Part shown: piece after piece, positions 44,444 to 53,858 of the stretch | Numbering within the stretch: position 1 is the first letter of the stretch | Layout: each line of letters begins with the position of its first letter | NCBI RefSeq assembly: GCF_030269545.1 | Contig: NZ_BSTN01000017.1 | Span: 22,856 to 86,855, forward strand | DNA: 64,000 nt | Direction of reading: 5' to 3' | From: Actinomadura sp. NBRC 104425 | GTDB taxonomy: Bacteria > Actinomycetota > Actinomycetes > Streptosporangiales > Streptosporangiaceae | Position numbers and translations under genes: made by a program | Notes under the pieces: generated by a model | What the model was told of the DNA's origin: nothing | Database searches by the model: none | Seen by the model: the letters and a program-made list of their open reading frames with translations, nothing else

Positions 44444-44463
44444 CCCCCGCCTGAAGGCGGGGG
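44444..44463. repeat. Terminal hairpin, tnpB 5' side
   Basis: Same 8-bp stem and TGAA loop as at 43109. Another small hairpin, CCCCTG-N10-CAGGGG (44412-44433), lies just inside it. Confidence 0.75.
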
Positions 44464-44468
44464 TCTCC

Positions 44469-44492
44469 TCGGAGGTCTCCGATGACCTCCGA
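44469..44492. other. 9-bp hairpin just outside the IS end
   Basis: TCGGAGGTC-TCCGAT-GACCTCCGA, a perfect stem with a six-base loop. It may belong to the element's left end or be a target-site structure; no T-tract for a terminator. Confidence 0.45.
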
Positions 44493-44715
44493 TCGCCCGT
44501 CAGCGGCGTCAGTAAGGTGAGTCAGGCCGATTTGAGGTGCACGGCGTCACGCTGTGTCCGTGAATATGACTCTCTGTGCGGTTTTTCTTGGGGATGGATG
44601 GCCACACCCGGCCACTTCGGCGGTGTTCAGGTGGCGGCTGTCGCCGCCGTGCGCTATGTGTATGGCGTTCACAGGTTGATTGCCGGTGAGCGATGCTCAG
44701 AGACGAGGGGGTCGG
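44493..44715 (+). promoter_or_regulatory. Leader of the complete DISARM operon with a rearranged TGTGAACG site
   Basis: CGTTCACAGGTTGATT at 44666-44681 holds the complement of TGTGAACG directly followed by GGTTGAT, the two halves of the motif seen at 19565, 19632 and 30486, but with their order swapped. It ends 34 bases before the GTG of drmD. GAGGGGG (44705-44711) is the ribosome binding site. I cannot assign -35/-10 boxes with confidence. No gene in this interval. Confidence 0.45.
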
Positions 44716-47700
44716 GTGGCGACAGCGGCGACGGGGGACGCACCCACGATCGGGTCGTTGGTGGCCGTGCGCGGACAGCGCTGGGTGGTCAGCGAGATCG
44801 AGCCCGCCAAGGCCAGCACGCTGGTGACCCTGCAGAGCGTGGAGGACGGCCGCTACGGCGAGACGATCTCGGTCATCTGGGAGGTCGAGCCGGGCCGCCG
44901 CACCCTGCCCAGCGGTTCACTGCCCGAGGTGGAGACGGGCGGCTTCGACCCGCCCGAGCGGCTGGCCGCCTTCCTCGACGCGATCCGCTGGTCCGCCGTC
45001 ACCTCGGCCGACGTCAAGACCCTGCAGGCGCCGTTCCGGTCCGGTGTGGCGATCGAGAACTACCAGCTCGAACCGGTGGCCCGCGCCGTGGACGCGCCCC
45101 GCGTCAACCTGCTGCTCGCCGACGACGTCGGGCTCGGTAAGACCATCGAGGCCGGCCTGGTCGCCCAAGAACTGCTGCTGCGGCACCGGGCCCGCCGCGT
45201 CATGATCGTCTGCCCGGCGGGGCTCACCCTCAAGTGGCGCGACGAGATGGCCGAGAAGTTCGGCCTGGACTTCACCATCATCGACTCCGAGCGCTGCGCC
45301 ATCGTCCGCCGCACGCACGGCTCGGCCGCCAACCCGTTCGAGGTCTACCCGCTGACGATCGTCAGCCTGCCGTGGCTGCGCGGCGCCAAGGCGCAGCGGC
45401 TGCTGAACGAGGTGCTGCCCGCGGACGGCCCGACCTACCCGCGCACCTTCGACCTGCTGATCCTGGACGAGGCGCACCACGTGGCCCCCGCCGCGCCCAA
45501 GCAGGTGTACGCGGTCGACTCCCAGCAGACCAAGCTCATCCGGCGGCTCGCACCCCACTTCACCCACCGGCTGTTCCTGTCGGCCACCCCGCACAACGGC
45601 TACGAGGCGTCCTACACGGCCCTCCTGGAGATCCTCGACGACCAGCGGTTCGCGCGGGGCGTCTCGCCCGACCGCAACGCGGCCAACGAAACCGTCGTGC
45701 GGCGGCTCAAGCAGCACATCGTCAACAACGACGGCAGCCCGCGTTTCGCGCAGCGTAAGGCGACCGCCATCCCCGTGCGATACCCCGAGAGCGAACGCGA
45801 GGTCCACGGGCTGCTCAAGGAGTTCGGCGAGCTGCGGCGCAGGCGGCTCACCCAGGGGCGCCGGGGACGCAAGGCCGCCGACCTGGTGACGCTGCTGCTG
45901 AAGAAGCGCCTGTTCTCCAGCCCGGCCGCGTTCGCCCACACCGTCGGCGTCTACATCGAGACGCTGCAGAACCGGCGCGGGTCCGCGGCCGCCCTCGTCG
46001 CCGCCGACGACGACGTGCCGGAATGGCTGGAAGACTTCGTCGACGAGGTCGCCACCTACGACGACGAGCAGCTCGCCGAGGCCGAAGACGACGCGCTGCA
46101 CCGCGTCCGGCCGATGCAGCCGGACGCCGACGAACGCGAGCTTCAACTGCTCAAGCAGATGGAGGAGTGGGCGCTCGCGCACGAGGCCCGCCCCGACGCC
46201 AAGGCCCGCGAGCTCATCGAGCATCTGAAAAAGGAGTGCCGTCCGGACGGCACGTGGACCGACGAACGCGTCGTCATCTTCACCGAGTACCGCGACACCC
46301 AGCGGTGGCTGGCCGAGCTGCTGAGGCAGGAGGGCCTGGCCGGGGACCGCCTCGCGCAGATCTACGGCGGGATGTCGGCCGACGAGCGGGAGCAGGTGCG
46401 GCTGGCCTTCCAGGCCGACCCGGCCGAACAGCCGGTGCGGATCCTGCTCGCCACCGACGCCGCCGGCGAGGGCATCGACCTGCAGAAGCACTGCCACCGC
46501 CTGATCAACTACGACATCCCGTTCAACCCCAACAAGCTGGAGCAGCGCATCGGCCGGGTCGACCGGTACGGGCAGACCCGCACCCCCGACATCCGGCACT
46601 TCGTCGGCACGGGCTGGGACGGCGCCGTCGACACCTACGAGGCCGACCTTGAGTTCCTGGCGCGGGTCGCCGAAAAGGTCGCCCAGATGGAAAAGGACCT
46701 CGGCCCCGTCAACGCCGTCATCTCCGACCGGGTGCAGCGGCGCATGCTCGGCGAGGACGTCGCCATCGACGACGTGGAGAACGCCGCGCCCAAGCAGGAC
46801 GTGCCCACCGAGACCAACGTCCGCGCCCAGGTGCGCAAACTGCGGGAGACGCTCGACGCCACGGTCGAAGAACTCGACATCACCCCCGCCAGGGTGCACC
46901 GCGTGGTCTCGACCGCCCTGGAGCTGGCCCGGCAGCAGCCCCTCGTCGAGGTCACCGACGACGTGCAGGGCGCCGGGGGCTTGTACGACGTGCCGCCGCT
47001 CACCGGCCCCTGGGAGCGCGCCACCGCCGGACTGCTCGAAAAACTCAAGCGCGACGACGGGGAACCGCCCCGGCAACGGCCCGTCACCTTCGACGCCGAG
47101 GTCGCCCGGGGCCGCGACGACGTGGTGCTCGCCCACCTCGGGCACCCGCTGGTCGCCATGTCCACCCGGCTGCTGCGCGCCGCCGTCACCAACCCCGACG
47201 TCGGCCTGCACCGGGTGACCGCCGTGGTCAGCGACGATCCCGCGCTGGAAGACGTGCTCGTCGGCGCCTACTCGCGCTTCCTGCTCGTCGGCGCCGACGG
47301 CGTCCGCCTCCACGAAGAGGTGCTGCACGCCGGAGGCTGGGCACCGGAGAACGGCCGCTTCCGCCGCCTGGAGAACCTCACCCGGCTCAAGGAGATGCTC
47401 GACAGGGGTTTGGCCTCGGGCATCGCGGCGTCGCCGCACCTCCGGCAGCGCATGATCGACCGCTGGCGGGACGCCCGGGTCCGCGACGGCCTGCTGTCGG
47501 CGATCGAATGGCGCGTCAGCACCCGGCGTGAACAGTTGGAACGCAAGCTCGCCCAGCGCCGGGAGGCCGAGCAGAAGCGCATCGTCGCCAACCTGGACCA
47601 GTTCGCCGCCACGCTGCGTGCCAAGCTGGCCGACGACGAGGAAGACGACGCGCTGTTCAGCCGCATTGAGGCCAGCAAGAACGAAGAGGAGCTGCGGCAG

Positions 47701-47862
47701 TACCGCAGGGACCGCCAATCCTGGGAGGAGCGCTTGGGCCGCCTGGAGATCGAACGCGACCGCGAACTGGAGGCCATCGCGGCCCGCTACCGCGATCCCC
47801 GGTCGCACACGTTCCCCGTCGCCGTGATCTTCGTCGTTCCCCGCAGGGAGGCCGTCCGATGA
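44716..47862 (+). CDS. drmD: DISARM SNF2-like helicase DrmD
   Basis: 1,048 residues. SNF2/RapA-type helicase, first gene of class 1 DISARM. Walker A LLADDVGLGKTIEAG (~133-147), DEAH in LILDEAHHVAP (251-254), LFLSATPHNGY, TDAAGEGIDLQK, and motif VI EQRIGRVDRYGQ (~609). A long Arg/Glu-rich C-terminal helix (RREQLERKLAQRREAEQKRI) follows. GTG 44716 follows GAGGGGG; a TTG at 44680 is less likely. Overlaps drmMI by four bases. DISARM restricts phage DNA that lacks host methylation. Confidence 0.92.
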   Translation: MATAATGDAPTIGSLVAVRGQRWVVSEIEPAKASTLVTLQSVEDGRYGETISVIWEVEPGRRTLPSGSLPEVETGGFDPPERLAAFLDAIRWSAVTSADVKTLQAPFRSGVAIENYQLEPVARAVDAPRVNLLLADDVGLGKTIEAGLVAQELLLRHRARRVMIVCPAGLTLKWRDEMAEKFGLDFTIIDSERCAIVRRTHGSAANPFEVYPLTIVSLPWLRGAKAQRLLNEVLPADGPTYPRTFDLLILDEAHHVAPAAPKQVYAVDSQQTKLIRRLAPHFTHRLFLSATPHNGYEASYTALLEILDDQRFARGVSPDRNAANETVVRRLKQHIVNNDGSPRFAQRKATAIPVRYPESEREVHGLLKEFGELRRRRLTQGRRGRKAADLVTLLLKKRLFSSPAAFAHTVGVYIETLQNRRGSAAALVAADDDVPEWLEDFVDEVATYDDEQLAEAEDDALHRVRPMQPDADERELQLLKQMEEWALAHEARPDAKARELIEHLKKECRPDGTWTDERVVIFTEYRDTQRWLAELLRQEGLAGDRLAQIYGGMSADEREQVRLAFQADPAEQPVRILLATDAAGEGIDLQKHCHRLINYDIPFNPNKLEQRIGRVDRYGQTRTPDIRHFVGTGWDGAVDTYEADLEFLARVAEKVAQMEKDLGPVNAVISDRVQRRMLGEDVAIDDVENAAPKQDVPTETNVRAQVRKLRETLDATVEELDITPARVHRVVSTALELARQQPLVEVTDDVQGAGGLYDVPPLTGPWERATAGLLEKLKRDDGEPPRQRPVTFDAEVARGRDDVVLAHLGHPLVAMSTRLLRAAVTNPDVGLHRVTAVVSDDPALEDVLVGAYSRFLLVGADGVRLHEEVLHAGGWAPENGRFRRLENLTRLKEMLDRGLASGIAASPHLRQRMIDRWRDARVRDGLLSAIEWRVSTRREQLERKLAQRREAEQKRIVANLDQFAATLRAKLADDEEDDALFSRIEASKNEEELRQYRRDRQSWEERLGRLEIERDRELEAIAARYRDPRSHTFPVAVIFVVPRREAVR

Positions 47863-50800
47863 GCCGCCGCACGATCCGCCGCACCCCCGACAGCGTCCAG
47901 CAGCACCGCGACTGGCTGTCCCTGGTGGAGATCACCGGGCCGTTCCTCAGCCTGCCCGTCCTTCGTGAGACGTGGCCGTCGCTCGACCCGCTGGACAAGT
48001 CCGCCCGCGAACGGCTGCGCACCCAGCACGGCATCTGGCAGGACGCCCCCGAGACCGGCCAGCGCGACTGGATCTCCTACATCCTCGGCGACCTGCTGAG
48101 CTGGGGAGACGCCCTGCACTTCGACGGCGCCGACGCCTTTGCCATCGAGGTGGCCGAGCACGACACCACTATCACCCCGTCGTTCGCGCTGGTCGAGCCG
48201 GGCGAGAAGCTCAAGCCGGAGACCGTGCGGCTGCTGGGCATGGTGTGCGAGCCGGGGCAGCAGCCCACCGCCCGCATCAAGGGCGACGCCTGGGCGGCCA
48301 CCCCCGCCGACCGGATGGCCCACCTGTGCCGCTACCACAACATCGAACTCGGCCTGGTCACCGACGGCCGCTGGTGGGCGCTGGTGTGGGCGCCGCGCGG
48401 CGGCGTCACCACGACGGCCGTCTTCGACGCCGTGGACTGGGCGGCGGCCGCCGAGCGCGACGTCGTCCGGGCCTTCGTGTCGATCCTGTGCCGCCGCCGG
48501 TTCTTCGGCGTGCGGGACGAGGAGAAGCTGGTCGCCCTCCTTGAACGCTCCCTGGACACTCAGGAGGAGATCACCGAGGCGCTGGGCGTCCAGGTCCGCC
48601 AGGCCGTTGAACTGCTCGTCGCCGCCTTCGGCCGGGCCGATGCCCTCGGCAGCGCCGACCTGAAGGACGTTTCCGCGCACGAGGTGTACCGGGGCGCGGT
48701 CGCCGTCATGATGCGGATCGTCTTCCTGCTGTTCGCCGAGGAGCGGGGTCTGCTGCCCGCCGACAACGAGCTGTACGCGCGGGCCTACTCGGCCGGGCGG
48801 CTCTACGCCGACCTTGAGCAGCGCGTCCGCGAGGGCTCGGAAGAGGAGCTGGAGCACACCACCGCCGCATGGCACCGGCTGCTCGCCCTGTTCGACGCCG
48901 TGTACCGCGGCGTCGACCACCCGCGGTTGAAGATGCACGCCCACGACGGCTCGATCTTCAACCCGGACGCCTACCCGTGGCTGCCGCTCAACATCGACGA
49001 CCGCACCGTCCTGCACATGCTCAAGGCGGTGCAGTACGTCCAGACCGGCAAAGGCAAGAACCGCGAGCTGCGCCAGCTCAGCTTCAAGACCTTGGACGTC
49101 GAGCAGATCGGCTACGTTTACGAGGGCCTGCTGTCGTTCGAGGGCTTCCGCGCCGAGGACACCGTCGTCGGCCTGATCGGCAAGGAGGGCCTCGAAGAAG
49201 AGGTCCACCTCACCGAGTTGGAGGCCCACGCGGCCGCCGTCACCGACATCCCCGGACTCGCGACGCGCCTCGCCACCGCCTACAAGGACTCCAAGATCGG
49301 CACGGCCAAGGGGCTTGAGAAAAGGCTCGCCCCTCTGGGCGACACCGACCGTCCCGAGGCGATGCGCAAGCTCCTCGCCGTCACCGCCGGCGACCGGGAC
49401 CTCGCCGAGCGCCTGCTGCCGTTCTACGGCATCATCCGTACCGACCTGCGGGGCCTGCCGGTGGTCATCCTGCCGGGCGCGCTCTACGTCACCGAGTCGA
49501 AGCTGAGGAAGAACACCGGCACCCACTACACGCCACGCTTCCTCGCCGAGGAGGTGGTGCAGCACGCGCTCGAACCGCTCGTCTACGAGCCGGGCCCGCT
49601 CCAGACCGCCGACAAGAACGAGTGGCGGCTCAAGAGTTCGAAGGACATCCTTGCCCTCAAGGTCGCCGACATCGCGATGGGCTCTGGCGCGTTCCTCGTC
49701 GCCGCCTGCCGCTACCTCGCCGACCGCCTCGTGCAGGCGTGGGCGAACGAGGGCCTTGACCGGGCCCCCGAGGTGAAGGAACAGCTCGACAGCGGCCTCA
49801 TGACCGTCGACGACGACCCGCTCATCATCGACGCCCGCCGCGCGGTCATCGAGCACTGCCTGTACGGCGTGGACATCAACCCCATGGCCGTCGAGATGGC
49901 CAAGCTCTCGCTCTGGCTCGTCTCCATGGACCCCGAGCGCCCCTTCACCTTCCTGGACGACCGCCTTGTGCACGGCGACTCCCTGCTCGGCATCACCTCG
50001 CTCGAACAGCTCGAAGTGATGCACATGGACCCCAAGCAGGGCCGAAAGCTGTACGAGGACGCCCAGCGCGACCTGTTCGACTGGACCAAGGATATCCGCA
50101 GCGTCGCCCGCAGCATCGCCGAAGACCGCCTCCGCCTCTCCGAGATCGACGGCTCCACGATCAGGGGCTTGGCGGCCAAGCGCGCGATCCTCGCCGAGAC
50201 CGAACAGAAGGTCGAGAACGTCTGGCTCGCCGCCGACCTGGCCGTGGCGTCCGTGCTCGCCCACTCCGGCAAGAACCTCGACAGCGCTTCTCTCGCCGCC
50301 GCCAAGTACGCGGCCGAGGTCTTCTCCGGCTCTCCGGAGGCTGCCCTCACCGCCCGCGACCAGCGCAACGTCTGGCTCAAGACAGACCTGGTTGACGGCG
50401 CCTTCCCCCGCGAGCCCCTCCACTGGCCCCTCGTCTTCCCCGAGGTCTTCGACGAAAAGCGCCCTCACGGCCCCGGCTTCGACGCCATCATCGGTAATCC
50501 TCCGTTCCTGGGGGGAAAGAAGATCAGTGGTTCTGCAGGGTCCGCTTATCGAGAGACCCTTGTTGAAGTGCCCGCAAAGGGGGCTAAGGGTAACGCCGAC
50601 CTGGTCGCCTATTTCGTCCTGCGTGCTCATGAACTGCTGAACTCGTCCGGACAAGTTGGGGTTATCGCCACCAATACCCTGACGCAAGGTGATACCCGTG
50701 AAGTCGGCCTGGATCGCCTATTGGAAAGCGGGGTGACAATCCGGCGATCAATCAAAAGTGAGCCGTGGCCCTCTAAGGGGGCAGTTCTGGAGTACTGTGC

Positions 50801-51932
50801 AATCTGGACAACCTGTAGCCCTGTCAACAAGAACGCAGTGTTGGTGGCAGATGGCGTGCCGGTTGCGGGTATCACCCCCACCCTTGATCCGCTAACTCGT
50901 GTCACGGGAAAGCCGTATAGGCTTGTGGCGAGCGCGAACATTGCCTTCATTGGAAATAATGTTAACGGAATCGGATTTGTGCTGTCTGATGTCGAGGCTC
51001 GCGAATTGATTGACGGCAATCCGGTTAACAAGGAAGTCATTTTTCGATACCTTAATGGCGAGGATCTAAACTCTCGTCCAGATCAGTCTGCCAGTCGTTG
51101 GATTATCGACTTTAGGGACTGGTCACTCGAGAGGGCGGAAGCTTATCCGGAATCTCTGGAGCGGGTTCGGCGTCTGGTGAAACCACGAAGAGATGAGCTC
51201 CCGGACTCGAAGCGAGCGACTAGAGAAGCGTGGTGGCGCTACGAAAAGCTTGCGCCAGGTCTTCGCGCTGCTATCTCCGGGCTGGATCGCGTAGCGGTCA
51301 TAGCGCTCGTTAGTAAGACGGCAATGCCGGTCATGGTGCCGACAGGCCAAGTATTTTCGCATGCGCTTGGGGTGTTTGCGACGGACGACACAGCGATGCT
51401 GGCGTTGCTGTCGAGTGCGCCGCACTACTGGTGGGCGCTTACACGGGCTTCGTCAATGAAGGCCGATCTGCGTTACACGCCGTCCGATGTGTTCGAGACG
51501 TTCCCCTTGCCAGAGCTTACGCAGGAGATGCGGGAATTGGGGGAGCGGCTCGACTCGTATCGGCGGGATGTGATGCTCGCGCGGCAGACCGGGCTTACCA
51601 AGACGTACAACCTCGTGTTCGACGAGAAGTGCAAGGACGAGGACATCGTCGAGCTGCGGCGGATTCACAAGGCCATCGACGAGGCCGTGGTGCGGGCGTA
51701 CGGGTGGGATGACCTGCTCGATCAGCTTGACCACGGGTTCCATCTGGTGAACCGGCGGGAGCCTCGCTACACCATCGGGCCGGCGGCGCAGCGGGAGATC
51801 TTGGACCGACTGCTGGAGCTCAACCACGAGCGCTACGCCGAAGAGGTCCGCCTCGGGCTGCACGACAAGAAGTCCAAGAAGGGCCCCCGAGGCAGGGGCG
51901 GGGTCAAAGACAACCAAGGAACCTTCTTCTGA
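47859..51932 (+). CDS. drmMI: DISARM adenine methylase DrmMI
   Basis: 1,357 residues. Type IIL/Pgl-like N6-adenine methylase that marks host DNA for DISARM. TGTHYTP motif (~549), motif I VADIAMGSGAFLVAACR (~604), and intact motif IV GNPPFLGGKK (N880-P-P-F). The helicase/nuclease-like N-terminal region precedes them; the C-terminal third is target recognition (SASRWIIDFRDW, SSAPHYWWALTRASS, YTPSDVFETFPLP). GC falls sharply from about 50,490, right after motif IV, to the 3' end, suggesting exchange of the recognition part. ATGA overlap with drmD. Confidence 0.92.
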   Translation: MSRRTIRRTPDSVQQHRDWLSLVEITGPFLSLPVLRETWPSLDPLDKSARERLRTQHGIWQDAPETGQRDWISYILGDLLSWGDALHFDGADAFAIEVAEHDTTITPSFALVEPGEKLKPETVRLLGMVCEPGQQPTARIKGDAWAATPADRMAHLCRYHNIELGLVTDGRWWALVWAPRGGVTTTAVFDAVDWAAAAERDVVRAFVSILCRRRFFGVRDEEKLVALLERSLDTQEEITEALGVQVRQAVELLVAAFGRADALGSADLKDVSAHEVYRGAVAVMMRIVFLLFAEERGLLPADNELYARAYSAGRLYADLEQRVREGSEEELEHTTAAWHRLLALFDAVYRGVDHPRLKMHAHDGSIFNPDAYPWLPLNIDDRTVLHMLKAVQYVQTGKGKNRELRQLSFKTLDVEQIGYVYEGLLSFEGFRAEDTVVGLIGKEGLEEEVHLTELEAHAAAVTDIPGLATRLATAYKDSKIGTAKGLEKRLAPLGDTDRPEAMRKLLAVTAGDRDLAERLLPFYGIIRTDLRGLPVVILPGALYVTESKLRKNTGTHYTPRFLAEEVVQHALEPLVYEPGPLQTADKNEWRLKSSKDILALKVADIAMGSGAFLVAACRYLADRLVQAWANEGLDRAPEVKEQLDSGLMTVDDDPLIIDARRAVIEHCLYGVDINPMAVEMAKLSLWLVSMDPERPFTFLDDRLVHGDSLLGITSLEQLEVMHMDPKQGRKLYEDAQRDLFDWTKDIRSVARSIAEDRLRLSEIDGSTIRGLAAKRAILAETEQKVENVWLAADLAVASVLAHSGKNLDSASLAAAKYAAEVFSGSPEAALTARDQRNVWLKTDLVDGAFPREPLHWPLVFPEVFDEKRPHGPGFDAIIGNPPFLGGKKISGSAGSAYRETLVEVPAKGAKGNADLVAYFVLRAHELLNSSGQVGVIATNTLTQGDTREVGLDRLLESGVTIRRSIKSEPWPSKGAVLEYCAIWTTCSPVNKNAVLVADGVPVAGITPTLDPLTRVTGKPYRLVASANIAFIGNNVNGIGFVLSDVEARELIDGNPVNKEVIFRYLNGEDLNSRPDQSASRWIIDFRDWSLERAEAYPESLERVRRLVKPRRDELPDSKRATREAWWRYEKLAPGLRAAISGLDRVAVIALVSKTAMPVMVPTGQVFSHALGVFATDDTAMLALLSSAPHYWWALTRASSMKADLRYTPSDVFETFPLPELTQEMRELGERLDSYRRDVMLARQTGLTKTYNLVFDEKCKDEDIVELRRIHKAIDEAVVRAYGWDDLLDQLDHGFHLVNRREPRYTIGPAAQREILDRLLELNHERYAEEVRLGLHDKKSKKGPRGRGGVKDNQGTFF

Positions 51933-51993
51933 CGTCTCGACCGCAGCGGTCGGGAGGCAAGATTACGGCAGGATGGAAGAGGAGGTGATCTGA

Positions 51994-53187
51994 ATGGACA
52001 AGAGGATTCTCGAGCTGGAAGTGGAGAATTTTCGCAGTTTGCGGAAGATCTCCCTGCCGCTGCGACCGTTGAACGTGCTGGTCGGTCCGAATGGCGCAGG
52101 TAAGACGAATGTGCTGGAGGTGTTTCGTTTTCTCGCCGACGTCATTCGTACGGACCTGCAGCCGGCGCTCGACCTTCGCGGGGGCTTCGACGACGTTGTG
52201 TTTCGGGGAGGAGACAAGCCACCCGCCTCGATCAAAATAAAGCTCAAAGCAACCTGGACGACACACAGCAGTGTTAGTGCACCCGACGAATACGAGCTTC
52301 GAGTCACGCGGAGGACTCAAAAGGCAGGTGCAGACTCACTCTCCCGCAAGGAGACGTTCCAATTTAAGCGGACCCGGGGGCGGGGAAGGCGCATCACCAT
52401 CACCGGTCAAAAGATCAGTGTGTTCGGCGCTGGTCCAGACGCTGAACGTCAGATCGGCATCCAAAAAATGAGCAGCGGTCTTTCCACGCTGCCTCGCCTC
52501 GCCGATGAGGAAGGTGGTGGCGAGGTTGCCACCGTTGCGGAACGGCTGGAATCGTTCCGAGTCTTCGATGTGGATGTCTCGGCTGCGCGTCTGCCTGCGA
52601 AATTTCCGCATCGTGAAGCGTTTCTTTATGAGGATGCGCGTAACCTGAGCTCCTTCCTGTTGACTCTTCGAAGCAGAGATGAGGAGGCATGGCAGAACCT
52701 GGTGGAGGATGCCATCAGAGTTCTACCGCATCTGGAGGACATCGCTTTCGAATACCCGTCCGGTGCGGCCCGGGAGGTCATAGTCGTCCTGCGCGAGCAC
52801 GGACTCAGGCAGCCTACCCAACTGGCGGATGCGTCGTACGGAACAATAAGGCTGCTCGGCTTGCTGGCGTTGTTGTATGACCCAGAGCCTCCTGCGTTGA
52901 CCTGCGTGGAAGAGATCGACCACGGGTTGCATCCGCAGGCGTTGGAATTGCTAGTGGAAAGACTTCGCGATGCCAGTGAGCGGACGCAATTTCTGATTGC
53001 GACGCATTCACCGGCCTTGGTGGACCGTCTGCGCCCTGAGGAAATCGTGATCTGCGAGCGGCTGGACGATGGATCTTCGGCGATCCCGGCATTGTCCACT
53101 GCTGAGATCGAAAAAATTGTAACCAAGAGTGAAGGGCTTCCGCTCGGTGAGCTCTGGTTCTCTGGGACGCTCGGGGGCGGTCTGTGA
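51994..53187 (+). CDS. AAA ATPase (RecF/OLD-like) inserted in the DISARM operon
   Basis: 397 residues. ABC-type AAA_21 ATPase: Walker A VLVGPNGAGKTNVL (~29-42), signature region DASYGTIRLLGLLALLY, Walker B ALTCVEEIDHGLHP (~305), and H-loop LIATHSPALVDRL. No nuclease domain of its own; instead the next gene encodes a TOPRIM-like protein, as in OLD/PARIS-type two-gene defence modules. ATG 51994 is preceded by GAGGAGGTGATC, the strongest Shine-Dalgarno of the operon, 61 bases after drmMI. Its GC content is lower than that of drmD or drmA. Overlaps the next gene by GTGA. Confidence 0.82.
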   Translation: MDKRILELEVENFRSLRKISLPLRPLNVLVGPNGAGKTNVLEVFRFLADVIRTDLQPALDLRGGFDDVVFRGGDKPPASIKIKLKATWTTHSSVSAPDEYELRVTRRTQKAGADSLSRKETFQFKRTRGRGRRITITGQKISVFGAGPDAERQIGIQKMSSGLSTLPRLADEEGGGEVATVAERLESFRVFDVDVSAARLPAKFPHREAFLYEDARNLSSFLLTLRSRDEEAWQNLVEDAIRVLPHLEDIAFEYPSGAAREVIVVLREHGLRQPTQLADASYGTIRLLGLLALLYDPEPPALTCVEEIDHGLHPQALELLVERLRDASERTQFLIATHSPALVDRLRPEEIVICERLDDGSSAIPALSTAEIEKIVTKSEGLPLGELWFSGTLGGGL

Positions 53188-53858
53188 GGAGAAGCGGCAC
53201 CCGCGTCCGTGCGACCAGGAAGCCGGTGATCGTGCTCGCGGGGGAGGACGCGAACGACCGCCAGTGCATGCGGCTGCTGCTCGAAGAGCTCTGTCCCGAC
53301 ATGCGGGGCCGCCTTGTGGAGATCAACTGGGTGGTGCGGCTGCGGCAGGCGTCCGACAGTAACCTGGCACAACGGATCAAGCACCTTGGTGGGCTGGCCC
53401 GTGCGAAGGCTGCACAGCAGAAAGCGGAGCTTGCCTGTGTCTTTGTACATGAGGACTTCGACGCGGCGGACAGCGATGAATACCCAAAGACGCGCGACCG
53501 AGTCCAGAAGGCTTTGGAAAGCGAGTTCGGCAATGCGCACTACGTGCTGGCGGTCGCCGAGATCGAAGCGTGGCTCCTGCTCTTTCCGGATGCGCTTGCG
53601 GCATTCTCCTCTTCGTGGAAGCTGCCCACTAAGTATCGGGGCAAGGACACCGGGAAGATCGTCGACCCGAAGAAGGTCATGAGTGAGGTGAGCCGGGGCA
53701 GGAGCCGCTACCGGGAGTCCGACGCGCCAAAAGTGCTCGCCAAGGCCATTGAGCTGGGCTGCTATAAGCGACCCGTGGGATCGAACCGCTCCTGGCGCGA
53801 GTTCGGTGACGACGTGACCCGCTGCTGCACGGGACATCTCCGTTCGAACAAGGGATGA
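53184..53858 (+). CDS. DUF4276/TOPRIM-like partner of the AAA ATPase
   Basis: 224 residues. Motifs: IVLAGEDANDRQCMRLLLEE (~15-34, acidic start), ACVFVHEDFDAADSDEYPKT (~82-101, D-x-D-like), and VLAVAEIEAWLLLFPDAL (~121-138). This E...D-x-D arrangement with EIEAWLL is what I associate with DUF4276-type proteins, predicted TOPRIM-like nucleases or effectors. GTG 53184 and ATGA junctions tie it to both neighbours. Probably the effector of an ATPase-triggered module. Exact family not verified. Confidence 0.65.
   Translation: MRRSGTRVRATRKPVIVLAGEDANDRQCMRLLLEELCPDMRGRLVEINWVVRLRQASDSNLAQRIKHLGGLARAKAAQQKAELACVFVHEDFDAADSDEYPKTRDRVQKALESEFGNAHYVLAVAEIEAWLLLFPDALAAFSSSWKLPTKYRGKDTGKIVDPKKVMSEVSRGRSRYRESDAPKVLAKAIELGCYKRPVGSNRSWREFGDDVTRCCTGHLRSNKG

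Larger units (their letters stand above)
43104..44464 (-). mobile_element. IS200/IS605-type element carrying only tnpB
   Basis: A tnpB-like gene is bracketed by the same 26-base sequence at 43104-43129 and 44439-44464; each copy contains the hairpin CCCCCGCC-TGAA-GGCGGGGG. Hairpin ends of this kind are the recognition signals of single-strand transposons of this family. No tnpA (Y1 transposase) is present, so movement would need one in trans. Exact ends are not determined. It sits between the XRE/HATPase locus and the complete DISARM operon. Confidence 0.75.
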
